Positions 33,101-46,197 of a DNA stretch of 64,000 bases are shown one piece after another. The notes under the pieces were generated by a model that saw nothing but the letters and a program-made list of their open reading frames with translations, did not search any database and was not told the DNA's origin. The stretch is taken from the NCBI RefSeq assembly GCF_037975245.1, contig NC_092568.1:16387001-16451000 (forward strand), written 5' to 3'. Every line of letters begins with the position of its first letter. Positions within the stretch are counted from its first letter, which is position 1. This DNA is from Apostichopus japonicus (Eukaryota; Echinodermata; Holothuroidea; Aspidochirotida; Stichopodidae). The translations under genes were made by a program, and so were the position numbers.

Positions 33101-36100
33101 CCACACTATGTGGAGGAAAAGAACTAATACTTGTTGTATATATGCATTTTTTTTTGGTACTTACTCTATCTAAAAGTCAACTTTAAATAGATGACCAAAA
33201 AATTATTTTACACTTCAATGTCATATTCAAACAACTGTATAATATTGAAAGAATTAGATTGCACATATATGTGACTTTCTAAGAATCTCTTCTTACATCG
33301 AAATCAAAGAACCTGGCTGAAAAGCTTTGAAGATATGATATCGTATCAGGGCTACTTACCAACAGCTTTTTGCTCATCTGTGGCAGTGGTAAATTTATCC
33401 AGCAAGTCATGCCATTGTCGGCAGAGTTTGAACGGAACGTGATGCGGTTTTAGCTGCAATTCTGTATTGAATGAAAACCAAAGATCTGGTCAATCATGAG
33501 TTATCACATAAACAATGTTGATAGCATTTTACTCTTTTTAAAATTTGGGACAAACTCAAGAAATATAATAAAATTATCATAATATAATAGTACTTATATA
33601 GCGCATTCATCAGCAACGCTGCTCGAAGCGCTTTACAGGAATTGAAACAATTAATATACAAAAAATACAGGAAACATCCAAAAGCAAATGGTATAAAAGT
33701 ATCGCCTAAACGGTATAAACCATAGAACTTAAAATAGGATAGAAAAATACATTAAAGCTATGGTGATACAAAAATACTGTCACAAAAGTAAAATATTGAA
33801 TATTGAAATACAAGAAATATTGTCACAAAATTACACAATACTTTCTCTTTGAGGATTATTTCCTGCTCCTTCCGATCTCAAATATGAACATCCTTCCCCC
33901 CTCCCCCTCCCCCCTTTCCTGTCCCATAGGGTCACTTTATATGTTCTTTAAAAAAGTCAACATTGGCATATTTCCAAATTTCATATTACTAGAAATGGAG
34001 ATAACTGAATTTAAAAAAAAAAATTGTACTTAAAGACTGTAAAGAATGACGGAACAGTTTATATTGAATATTATCGACAAGTTGATTTGGAATAATCATA
34101 GAGCGCTCAATTCTAAACATTCGCCAGATACATCATAGAACCTGTACAGTATCTACTTCCTGTTTCGATATTGCTTACAATTGATAGAATGGCCTCCATA
34201 TTTGTCTTATTGTTATGTTTATTAGGGTGTTCACTACTGGGCATTCCAAAGGCAATATAACAATAGATGCTTCCGAATGCACTTTTATTTCCTTTTACGT
34301 TGGCAATAAACACAAAATTATGCCGGTTTTGCACATTCTTTAGGTCATATATTGTTCAAATTGCACAAACTAAGCAACAACTGTTTACTCTGACGTACTG
34401 CAGCAGTAGAGAATTTTCCGAGTATAAGGCGACAAAAACTATATTTCAGATCTTTGTTTAAAATTTGACCTTAAATTAGCCTTTAATGAAGCATGAATTG
34501 TCCTTGAGGACTTAAAGTCTCTCTAGTGTTACGAGCAAGCTGACCTAAATTTTTAAGTACCACTAATTGTGCCGGGCCAATGTGAATGGAATACAATATA
34601 ATGTGTACTTATACTGAGTACTCCAATGAAATCAATATAATCCATGTTACAAAGAAACGGTAATTGATCAATACAACCCCAATAGGAACCAGTTCAACCC
34701 ATGGACAATATTCCTCCTTCATAAATCATTTCCTTCACTCTTTTCATACCCTTGGTCCCTCGGACATAAATTGATTACAGAACAATTCACTGTGGGAAAG
34801 TTTTGAAAACTTTTTACGGTTGGAGCTGGTCTTTCATGCTTTGTTAATGTATTTTATTTTCAGCTTGATTTCATCATTTCATAACCTGTCAAACATGATC
34901 TCCAAGTAATCACAATCTAATCTTCTTTTCATTAGCTTTTTTCTTACTTGTAAGTTATTGACTGGTCAAAATTAGACTCACAAAGCAATTGAGCCAGACA
35001 CAATAGCTCCTTGCACTCAAAAACCCGCACTGAACAAAATAACAGCTCAGGAGCAGAAGTCTACAAGGGGGAGGGAGGTTTTTAGCCAGTAAACACACAA
35101 GAGAGTTTAACAATAAGTCAATTGGCTTTTTAATCTCTTTTGCTCTAATGCAGCTTTTCTGTAACTGTAGCATTTATAATGCCTCTTTAAAATAACAATG
35201 GAAACAGATTTATCAGTCTACTAGGCTAAGCCAATTACTTTTAACAGTCCACAAGGAGAGAATAGAATCACAAATCGAACATCGGGTGACAAGATTTTGC
35301 GTATCCATGCCAAAGTAAGAGCTGAATGAATGACGAACTAGGAGAAACTCACGAAGTAGAGGTGATGTTATCCAAAGTGCAAACATGTCTTTAGCTTCAG
35401 GTGGAATAGCCAGGCAGTCCTCCACCTTGAGAAGTAACTCGCTAGCATGCTCAGTCCATGCATTCTCCAGGTAAAGCTCGTGAACGGAACCATCTTTCAT
35501 GAAAACGCACACTTCCAATGCTGATGGGGAAAACAGAACAGCGAATCAAGATTGAAAACGATTATTACTAATTCCAAACTTAAAGCAACTGGTTGTAATT
35601 TCCTTAATGTGAATTCATTCCTTACCATATTCAATCAAATTTCATTCAACTCATCAATTTTTTTTTTTTTTTTTTGTCTTCTGGTAAATTGTACTCAACA
35701 ATTAATGACAAAAAAAAACCGAGCTTCACATCTGATTCTTATGCAAAGTCAAATATGTAAATTTGATATGAAAGTGGTCAATGTATGTTTTGAACATTAA
35801 CAGACTGTTCTTAGATAATTTGGACATCATCTCATGTAATAACCGTCATAATAATAGTAAGAAGAATAATAAGAATATCATCTGCTATGACATCCATGCA
35901 AACTAACTAACAACATGTGCACAACAATGTTGCCATGCAATGTCAAGTTTGTTTATATAATTAATTATAGAGACAAAATAATGATATGACAACAAACACC
36001 AAATTCTCACATATTCATTTTTCTCTATTTAGTTTCATGAGTATTTTTCAATTGACTTACTTCTTGTAAAATGATGTGAACCTAGTGTGAGTGCAAACAT

Positions 36101-39100
36101 TATAACCCTGCATTTTGATCCCATTTCCTTCTATATTTATGTTGAATATGATATTTTGTTACAGATGACGGTAGTTTTAAAGCAATTTGCGCCATGTACT
36201 TCTGCCACGCAATGGGCACACTTCAAAGTCACGTGTGTACTAATAACACACTATTTGTACTATTCATAGCTTGCACATCTTAATACAGTATATATCATAC
36301 GATATACATGCATAGTCACAGCATTGCCACAATTAACGTTCAAACTGAATCAGTCAAGCAAGCAGAAGTTAAAAATAATGCTAACTGAATAAACAGGTTC
36401 TTCAAATAAAGGAAACCGCCAAAGCGTAGAATGCTGGTGTTAGAGCAAGTCTGTATACACAACCCTTTCCCATCCAAGCATGAAATTATATGCAAGGATT
36501 GCTGGAAATGGCTGTTACCAGTATAACTAAATATTATAATACACTCTATAGTGTACTCTTAACACAACCAAACCACACAAAGTCATAAACCCCACCGGCG
36601 TTTCTAGTTTTTCTTACCAGAGAGATCAGTGTTATACTGATGACTAAATTATTGTTACATCCTGAATTACTAGAAATGTCATCAATTTCTGATTTTACTG
36701 AAAAAAACCAGTCACATGACAAAAAAAAATGATGTCTGAACAGATAACATATTATTTTACAAATTGACTTTAACTACATCAGTTTTTAGTTAAATTTGTT
36801 ACCAAAAGGAATGTGTTCCATAATGAGTTAACATATATACAGTATATGTATTTAACACATTTACAGATATTATAGACCTATTTATGGCCACTTTTCATTT
36901 CACCAGGTAGTCGCTAGCAACTCCCTGATTTCACAACAAGAAATCAGTTGAAACGACAAAAATACAGTGACAGTACATCAATACTGTACCTACCTAGAAA
37001 CTTTTCAATTGAAATATCCTATTTTTTTTACATATCTTAAGAATCAGTTACTAATAATTATATTTTAATGTATGTAACAAATTGTCACCACATTGTTAAT
37101 GTCCTCAGCATGCTAGTGTCAAACAGTTCAACAAGTTACAACCGCTGGCTATGTTACTAACAATATTAACTATAACTAGCACAGGCATTGAAAACATGTT
37201 ATCTTTAGTTATAACAACACTATGCACAAGGTCAGTCAAGCTATTATCATGTTATGTTAGAGGATTGTAAAATGTCCTGTTATTGAGATCATTGACAGCT
37301 AATGTGTTTCACAAATATGATCTTAGTAAATCACTATTATGATCTACAGTAGGCAAAAGATATGCTATATTTTTTAATTTATTTATGGATGACTTGAAAT
37401 GATTTGAAATGATCAAGCTTTCCTTACAGATCTTCCAATATAGATTGCAGTAAGAATAATTAATCAGTTCAATGCTACAGTAAATATACATTATCTACAT
37501 TTTGCAAGCCCTCTTTTGACATTCAAACCTTCCTTTTTTTTTCTTCTTTTTTTCTTTTTTTATACAAGTCTATTCTACAGTATTTGTATTTACCAAGATA
37601 AAATCCAATGTAAAGAAATGTCTCCTTAGAATTGAACAACTGGTTCGAAACTCATAAGTAAAACCCTATGAATAAAGAAGAAGTCGTTCCATACTGCTTT
37701 ACAGTACATGTCCCTAATAACGACACTGAGCAATCACACAACCAGAATTTAATTTTGTTTTATAAGGTGAAATCTTATTAATGACACCAGTGTAAATCTT
37801 TACTTACACAGCGAACGATATGGAATTGCTGTAAATTAATAGTCATGAGCAGAAGTAGGCCATGGAATTAACAGACCAGTGCAGACTAAAAACAATTAAT
37901 ATTCATGTGCAGAAGTAGGCCATAGAATAAACAGACCGGTGCTGACTAACGACGATTAATATTCATGTACTGAAGTAGGCCATGGAATTAACAGACTGGT
38001 GCAGACTAACGATGATTAATATTCATGTACTGAAGTAGGCCATGGAATTAACAGACCGTTGCAGACTAACGATGATTAATATTCATGTACTGAAGTAGGC
38101 CATGGAATTAACAGACCGGTGTGCGAACTAACAACGATAATGAGACCGGTGTGATGAATTGGCCATTTGCCAACGTGTGAAGACACTATAATTTGATTAA
38201 AGATATCGTCTGCTATCAGAACACCACATCTTGAGCTATTTCCATGATGTACGTGGTTTGGGTTAAATTGATGAAGTATTTAGTTTCAGCATTTTCAAGA
38301 TGTTTGACAGTGACACTCTTCTACCAATAGTACAAATTTGCACACACTGACTGCTGGTTTACCGGTTAAACAATTATCTGGATGTACGTACTGTATCTAT
38401 TTGCATGAACCCGACTACCCATCATCCCGCTGTGCTAACCGTTTCTTACTCGTGAAAGTGGACAGACATAGTAGATCTACCTTCCGTGCCTCTCCCTAAT
38501 ATTACGGTCACCATGGACACCCCTTTGAAAATAAAGCCACAAACTTAATATCCTGACGGTATCAATGTCTCAAAATTTTGTAGCCTTTTTATATTGTACT
38601 TCAGAGTAATATGCTCACTGTACCGCTAAAAAGCTTTTCTAAAAATGTATAAGTAATTGAATCGCAAGACAGGCTGACCGCCTAGCAGCTGTTGTTTGTT
38701 TCTCCAGCGCTATTGGTTTACAAAAACGAACGAGCTTTGCAGCATCTCCATTTGACAAAAGAGTGAATTTTCTCATTCATACGTGATATATTTTTGTTTT
38801 TTTAAAGCAGATCTGATAAAGACAGAGTGACGGGAGATCCAATCTGTTACAATTCATGAATAAATTTTGTAGACGTCATTCAACGCTGAGCTGATTACAG
38901 CTAACTAGGAACGACTTCCTGCAATAAATTGAGCATTATTGCAAAGTCACATTAATAAGGATGATTCAAGATGAATAAATGAATGCTATTTACTAGATAG
39001 AACAAACTTGTTTTTTGTTACTTCATTTGTTCTGGTTTTTCTTTGCAAACTTTTTGTTGTCACAATAAACACCCTGAATTATTTGAGATTCTTCCACAGT

Positions 39101-41767
39101 AGGTCAAATTCAATCATTAACCCTTTCATGTAGCTATTCAGCAGACTACACTTCCTTTTTTATGTCCAATAACAAGGCTGAGATACAGCTTAACACCTAA
39201 ATGTGGTATACCTGTGTGTAGGAACTTTGCCTCACATAACAAGATACATATACTGTACAACACTGTTCTTGTGTGGAATGGCTGATACAGTAAATGTATT
39301 GTGAAGGCAAAATATCCACCACATTAATGTTAATGAGTAACATATTAATAGCCATGTAATACAAAGACTCATTGTTCCTTCTGAGCTAGTTATATATTGT
39401 TATTTGAATAGCATTAGCAATTAAAAATTAATATACATCTTTAATTAAAGGATGTGTGTAAATTATATGCCTTTGTGTAACAGTGTAGCTCAATCGCACT
39501 GGGGAACTTAAAAAGCGGCTCCCCAATGATATGTATGATGTACAGTATGTGTTTGCAGGCAAGTGTGTATATACTAGCTACCAAGAGGATTGGATCCATC
39601 ACTTACTGTCACAGCCTAATCATAACAAACTGCTAGAGTTGCTTATTATAAATTGATACCATAATCAATCAAATCCTAAGTTTATAGTGTGTGAAGCAGT
39701 AGGTGGTACTGCCCATTGCTCTTGTCAGTAGACTTATATGTTGTATAAACTCCAAACTGTATCTAGTCTTGTAGTGTACTACAACTGCACACTAACATAT
39801 AAACTGTTCAAGTTTTGGTTCAATCCTATCACAGTTTCAAACACAGACTTTTAAATATACACTGACTTTTAAATTGATCCTAAACATACATTAATCATTA
39901 AATTGAATCACTTTTGACCATCATAAAACTGATATTTTTGACCCTTTGACATTGTAAGGAAATATCTATAATCTATTGACATTACAGCAGTTTTCATACT
40001 ACCAACACCTTTTGTGGGCAATGGGTTGAAAGGCCATAAACTTTAACCTGAGAATTTTCAACTAAGTGCAGAGAAGAACTGATTCCATTATGATTTTAGA
40101 TTTGACTTGAGGGTACATCTTAAAAGCCCTGATGTAAATCTGCCTGTCAACTTCAATCAGCCTGGTAATAAAACACCAACCTCATCATATATCCCATACT
40201 GTGACCTTATCAATGACCTCATGACATGACCTCATTGGTACAAGGTACAACCTCAGCGGGGCTCTTCTAAATTAGCTTCATGAGCTCAGATTTCCCAAGA
40301 AAGATGGTTCTTCCTTTCCACATAAAACGTTCAAGTTCCGTTTTTTTATTGTAAGCTGGAGGGAATATACTTTTTGATGAGGGTTCCGGCACAGCATGAG
40401 AAAATGATCTCATTGGAGCTTAACTGACATTTACGATCATGGCATTATCTTTAAACTTAATTATTGACAGATGCTTGACTCACATCTCCCAACAAAGGAT
40501 ATCATTTACCAGTTGCTGGAGAGAAAAAAAAAAACTTTGGAAAAGCACAGAGCACTCATGAATATGAAATCAAACAAGCTCTCCTTTTGTACTTTGCTGT
40601 TTGAATTTTATTTCATTTTATGTTAATAGCAGTTAGGTTAGAAGTGTTTCTAGACTATAGATTGACTGACATTGTGACTAAGAATAAAGAACAACAGTAT
40701 ATATACTGTATTGTATACTGTGGTAGTACAGTGGTAGCGTGTGTTTGGTTAACAAACTCTGACATCAATACAGTCTACGTTTGCTCTGCCTTCAGTAAAC
40801 ATCGTTGCATATTGAAAAGCATATTATTCACAATGATGGGGATGTCAAACCCTAAAAACTTAAAGTAAGGCTCACTAAAGCTAACACCATTTTGCTTCTT
40901 CACACTTCATTCAGCTGGGACGTGTGTACAGTGTACTGAACTAGTGGTGCATGACACTCTGCAGCTACGCAGTCATTACCTTATCGTGCCACACCAGTTA
41001 GTCAATTTATCACTGATAAGAATTTATTTGAACAGTAATCCACTGGAAAAGTAAATGACTGCCATAAAAGACTGCCAACCCTGATTGTAATGTCGCATCA
41101 TTTAAGAGTGAACTTTGAACAAGATTCGATCGCACAAGTTTAATTGAAGTTAACTCAGATTATATCCCCAAACAGTGCTATCTTGAATCGAACTTAAATA
41201 GACTTATAGAACTCTATGTATCTGAGTCCTTATCAGTTAAGTGCTCTCCCCCTCCCCCCCCCCCCCCCATCATCAAAAGTTAATTAATCAGACGTACTTA
41301 TGATGTACACACAGTTGAATGCTGTGGAGCAATTAATCATTATGCAGTTTTCTAAACCATGTCTGTTAGTATTCAAGTTAATAACATAAAAGATGCCACA
41401 GCTCAAGATTAAAAAAACTTACTGATTTATCAAGAGATTGCAACCAAATCAGATCTATGCAAATTGACTGAGAGCTGCTTAATAAGCTAAGAACTGTCTT
41501 CAGAGACAACAAAAACTCATCAATAAGTTTAGGCCACATAAATTAATTTAAATTACAAAATTTATAAATTGACTTACATTTAGCTGACTTAGAGGATGAA
41601 GTACTGCTCCCCAGTCTCTGAATCTCTGGTCGCGTCATGCTGAGAGGAGACGGACAATCGGGGAAAATGACTTGCGAGAGAGGACTCTTGATTTGAGGGA
41701 GATGTTTTATAGAAACTTCTTCGATCGGTGAATACTTCTGACGAGTAAGCACCTGAGCCGATGCCAT
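24114..41767 (-). CDS. FRMD8: FERM domain-containing protein 8 (FRMD8/iTAP), twelve coding exons, extreme C terminus unresolved
   Basis: Family role: a cytoplasmic FERM protein that binds iRhoms and keeps the iRhom-ADAM17 sheddase complex stable at the cell surface; its fly relative Bili tempers Wnt signalling. Exons: 41767-41578, 35520-35353, 33461-33360, 30200-30142, 29366-29197, 28250-28044, 27785-27659, 27148-26993, 26699-26584, 25381-25325, 24896-24871, 24200-24114. Every phase joins cleanly, giving 488 residues before the last donor (human 464). Matches to human include DMFALWITSPLL, LKPHHVPFKLCRQW, AKSNVLTGNYPCDGED, KLPFYGCVFFSG, and LWLEFD followed by KLLQIFSKQ. The start MASAQV at 41767 is the first in-frame ATG after an acceptor at 41789. 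Exon 12 ends AAT-G before a strong GTAAGTG donor. The conserved basic VKPKRTTSFF-type tail of vertebrates was not found downstream. Either reading through to a TAA at 24067 or a candidate terminal exon at 22960-22821 would close the frame. Confidence 0.92.
27463..27660. repeat. Three tandem 66-bp repeats spanning an FRMD8 splice donor
   Basis: Units start CACTGACCTAGA at 27463, 27529 and 27595. The last two are nearly identical; the first is more diverged. The third ends inside the exon 7 donor (CAG/GTTAGC at 27659/27658), and the second ends with a potential GAG/GTTAGC donor at the same relative place. Confidence 0.9.
33580..33650. repeat. Short dispersed repeat of the TATATAGCGC type
   Basis: AGTACTTATATAGCGCATT followed by CGAAGCGCTTTACAGG resembles a short repeat common in marine invertebrate genomes. 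Recognition is from the motif pair only; no full-length copy or boundaries could be defined. Confidence 0.4.
35521..41577. other. FRMD8 intron 1 of the coding region
   Basis: A 6.1-kb intron between the first two coding exons. Apart from the 60-bp tandem array and homopolymer runs (for example poly-C near 41250), no exon, RNA gene or transposon with clear ends was recognised. Confidence 0.6.
37834..38130. repeat. 60-bp tandem repeat, about five units
   Basis: Exact 60-bp periodicity: GAAGTAGGCCATGGAATTAA recurs every 60 bp, and each unit contains GATTAATATTCATG or a close variant. Flanking partial units are diverged. It lies in an FRMD8 intron. Confidence 0.95.
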
Positions 41768-42660
41768 CACAAGCAAATCACAAAGTATCTGAAAAGAAGA
41801 CAACAATGAACCGAGAGATTAGTTGATGAGTCATAAATACAGAACAATTAGATGAAAACACAACATTTTTAAACAATGTCGCAAGCATTTTGTTTGTTGA
41901 AAAAAAAATGTCAATTTTTGATAGAAAACAGCGTCAGACACTTTAAGGCAATTAAACTCTGACGATAAGACACCATCTTTTTTTTCTATCTTACCGATTT
42001 TGAACAAAAACAACTGCCTGCAAAGATAACAGTTTGTGGCGGTTGTCCTTTATTATCAGCTCAGATTGCGATTTTATCAATAGGCTTTACCATGAAGTAC
42101 GGAATGATTCACTTCCAATATCTTTCAACGATTCGAGAATCAAAGCAAAACAATAATATAGTAGTCTTGTTGATAAGTTGATGCGATACTATCAGAATAA
42201 AAGTTAAGATATTCTACTCTCCTTGAGTGTGTATATAATATGAAAACAGAGACCAGATTGTTAATATGTCATGCTGAACCAACTGATGAGGGAAATATAT
42301 CCCAGGAATATATCCTATAAAGATAACATAGATGTTTAATCTTCTGACAGGAAGTAGTAACCATAGAAACAGGAAGGAAGTTTCAAGAATATAGCACAAA
42401 GGTTGAATGGATTTGTTACAGATCAAAATTGGCTAGCTCATGATGACGTTACTACTTTTTATATACAGTATATACTTATTACAGGTGTTATAAATTGCTG
42501 TAAAGTGGCAACATTGAGTGACTAAGAGAGGTAATTTTAGGAATTTTTAACAAATAAAAGTGACAAAATCAACTATCAATATGAATACTGTAGGTTCAAT
42601 GGTTGATTTTAAAATCAACAAATTAACCACAGATTTTAAAGTTACTTTTGCCAGGCTTTC

Positions 42661-44205
42661 ACTTTCCCCACTGCCATCTTGATATTTTGATTTGATAATA
42701 TTTAACACTATATTCTGTGTTTTATTTCAGAAACTTTTCTTAAAAACCTGGTTTATGGTCAAAAACTTTGAAAAATACATTTCATAAAAGGACTGTTGAA
42801 TAAATGTGCACACCAATATTATAAATTCCTTTTTTTTTTCCTTTTTTAAAAGACAAAACAAAAACAGGACAGTTTCAAGTTACTGTTGTAATGTATGTCA
42901 GGTCGGATATCAAAGCAGGAAGCAGGAATTACGGTGAATCTTGGCATGTACAGTGCATGAACTAATTTTAGTTTCTTTTATATTCATTCAAACAGGGTTT
43001 CCTTTATATTGATGGATCCACTCTTTTACCACAAAAAAATGTGGCTAATTTGGTTTCTTCTTTCAAGAAATGACTTCCCTTGACCCTTGTCAAGGCTATT
43101 TATTAAACAAAGCAGTTTACAGGAAACTATACAAAACCATTATTCTATCACATCCTTTTACCTCTTTGATTCAAGTATGACGTAAATTGCAGTTTAAATT
43201 AAGCAGAAAGAGTTGGACGACGTTTGTCAAATATTCCTAGAACTTTTTGAGGCAAACAACAGGGTTGGTCAGCTACAGCACTAGCACCCACATATATGCT
43301 TGAAAGACCAATAATACTACTGGTCAACTATCTGTGAACATCTTTAATGTATCTCTTTGACATCATGTCATCCCAATGATATTCTGAGACACATCATTGT
43401 AAAGATTAACTAATCCCCAAAACTGGTTACATGATCACTTTCCCCACTGCCATCTTGATATTTTGATTTGATAATATTTAACACTATATTCTGTGTTTTA
43501 TTTCAGAAACTTTTCTTAAAAACCTGGTTTATGGTCAAAAAATTTGAAAAATACATTTCATAAAAGGACTGTTGAATAAATGTGCACACCAATATTATAA
43601 ATTCCCTTTTTTTTTCCTTTTTTAAAAGACAAAACAAAAACAGGACAGTTTCAAGTTACTGTTGTAATGTATGTCAGGTCGGATATCAAAGCAGGAAGCA
43701 GGAATTACGGTGAATCTTGGCATGTACAGTGCATGAACTAATTTTAGTTCCTTTTATATTCATTCAAACAGGGTTTCCTTTATATTGATGGATCCACTCT
43801 TTTACCACAAAAAAATGTGGCTAATTTGGTTTCTTCTTTCAAGAAATGACTTCCCTTGTAAAGGCTATTTATTAAACAAAGCAGTTTACAGGAAACTATA
43901 CAAAACCATTATTCTATCACATCCTTTTACCTCTTTGGTTCAAGTATGACGTAAATTGCAGTTTAAATTAAGCAGAAAGAGTTGGACGACGTTTGTCAAA
44001 TATTCCTAGAACTTTTTGAGGCAAACAACAGGGTTGGTCAGCTACAGCACTAGCACCCACATATATGCTTGAAAGACCAATAATACTACTGGTCAACTAT
44101 CTGTGAACATCTTTAATGTATCTCTTTGACATCATGTCATCCCAATGATATTCTGAGACACATCATTGTATAGATTAACTAATCCCCAAAACTGGTTACA
44201 TGATC
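42661..44205. repeat. Recent 776-bp tandem duplication
   Basis: Copy 1 is 42661-43436 and copy 2 43437-44205, in direct orientation. Only a few substitutions and short indels separate them (for example a lost ACCCTTGTC-type stretch in copy 2), so the event is recent. It lies in the FRMD8 5' UTR intron. No open frame is conserved. Confidence 0.95.
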
Positions 44206-45756
44206 ATAATCTCAATAAGCTCAACACAGCACTTCCATTATTTTTGTTTTTATATTTTACATAGATTGACCCAAGCAGAAGATATAATATCATATGGCAT
44301 TCCAGTTAAACATAAATTGCATTTTTTTTTACACAAACTTAAAATCTTTTTTGAAACTCAAAATAATGTAATGGCTTTTGCAGCATGTTTTAGATTTTTA
44401 GAGACAATTGTTTGGATGAAGGTATTAGAGGCTAAAATTCTATTAATTGCCTAAGTGTTTTCATATTTCAATATGTGGCTTAGACAAAATCTTTCAAGTC
44501 TTCATACCCTGAGAAAATGCACCATTTCTTAGAATTTGATAGACCATTCTCAGAAACACCATAGGTGAACAAGCATGAGGTCATAAAAACCTGGACAGAA
44601 TGTGTGCCAATGCTCACAAGTTCACATAACAAAGTCATCTAAATGATGATGCCAACGAGATTGTTTTTAATTATTGAAATGGTCCTCTCTGCCAAATTTA
44701 TTTTGACAGCTGGAACCTCTAGGGTAACACCTTTGAACTGAATGAACTCCATCCAGTATGAAATCTGACATCACTAGCCTGTGAGATAAAAATATGTCTG
44801 AAAAAACATCCCTGCCTCCTCCTGACTTCCTCCACAGCCACAGCTGTTTCTTTATCTTCAATGAATGCTTACTAACACACAAAACATTCCAAAGATTTTC
44901 TGGTTAGGTAAATAGGCCCCAGGAGTGAGGGCATGAACATTAAACTGGTCAGGAACAGACTTCACACTTCACAAAAATGCTTGCAATCAGACTCCCTATC
45001 ACTTCTTTCTCACTAATATCATTTTCAATTTTTCACTGTGATGTGATGTTACTTTGAAATAATCCTGCAGCACCAAGACGAAAATGAAAAAAAAAAAGAC
45101 ATTATCCTTGAAATGTTCCTAATGTCACTATGTGCTGTACACATCACTGAAACAGTCAACATTTGGCACCAAATTCCCAACATATTAGCAGTAGACAAGA
45201 GTCTGTAGGCACTTAGTGTAAAGTACAGTATACTGGTGAAAGGAAGAGACCATAGTTTAGTACTATTTTCCTCTTTAAATAGTGTCCTTGATGAAATGAT
45301 ACAAATGAACAAAACTGAAAATATGTATTTGAAATAATAATTTTCTTTGTGGATGAACATTTTTCATTCCTAATTTCAAGAATGTAAAATAACATTGTAT
45401 GATAAGATTGGCCATGCTACTTTATTAGCAGTTCAACTTGTGTGACACTTGATTTAATTCAACTGAAATTGACAGCACAATTTCCATTGAATTGTACATG
45501 TATGACAAAATGAAATTAATAGACATGTGCTAGAGTGACAGGGCCATGGGTGTGAGGGGACAGGTAAGTAGGGAAATGAAATGAAGACTACCACGTCCAG
45601 CCATGAGGGATAAATCAAGTGGACCTTTAATTCGACCCCAAACTGGAAGGAGCTATATTGTAAGTTATCATGAGATAAGATACCAACCACCTTCTATTTT
45701 CGTCTGGATAATCAGTTTTAGAACTATTGTAAATTCAGAGTTTGAAACTTTTAAGA

Positions 45757-46104
45757 TGTTCAAGGCCGAAGCCCTCTAACAGGACCTTTACAACTTCACC
45801 CTGGTCATTGGTTACTTGTCACACCACACACCAAAGTGTGCAAAAATTCAATCAACCTATCCTGGGGCACCACAGAGACATGTCCCCCTGGGGACTTCCC
45901 AAAGGTTGCAGCCATAAACAGGTGCACACAAGTATATTTACAAGTTACCTTGCAAGTCCCCATTCTTTCAACACCTGGATGAAGGGAGACATGCCAATGG
46001 AGATAAAAAGCCTTGCCCTAGGACACAACGTAATGATCAGGCCAGAACTCGATCCTGTAACCCTTAAATCACAAGTCCACTGCCTTAACCACAACACCCC
46101 AAAC
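45757..46104 (-). mobile_element. Long tRNA-derived SINE
   Basis: On the minus strand there is an A box-like TGTGGTTAAGGCAGTGG (46093-46077) and a B box GGATCGAGTTC (46055-46045). A body follows containing TTGTGTCCTAGGGCAAGG and a CATCCAGGTGTTGAAAGAA-like block. This arrangement is that of widespread metazoan tRNA SINEs. The tail end near 45757 (GGCTTCGGCC) is approximate. Confidence 0.75.
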
Positions 46105-46197
46105 CCCCTCCTCCTAAACTACAAAAGTTGGTCCTTTGTCATATATACAAAACTTCTATTAAATTGTGGAAAATTCTCCCCTTTTCCATTCTTATTA

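Noticed and set aside
37834..38130. Regular 60-bp repeat considered as a CRISPR array
   Set aside because: The whole unit is repeated, with no variable spacers, and the locus is an animal intron.
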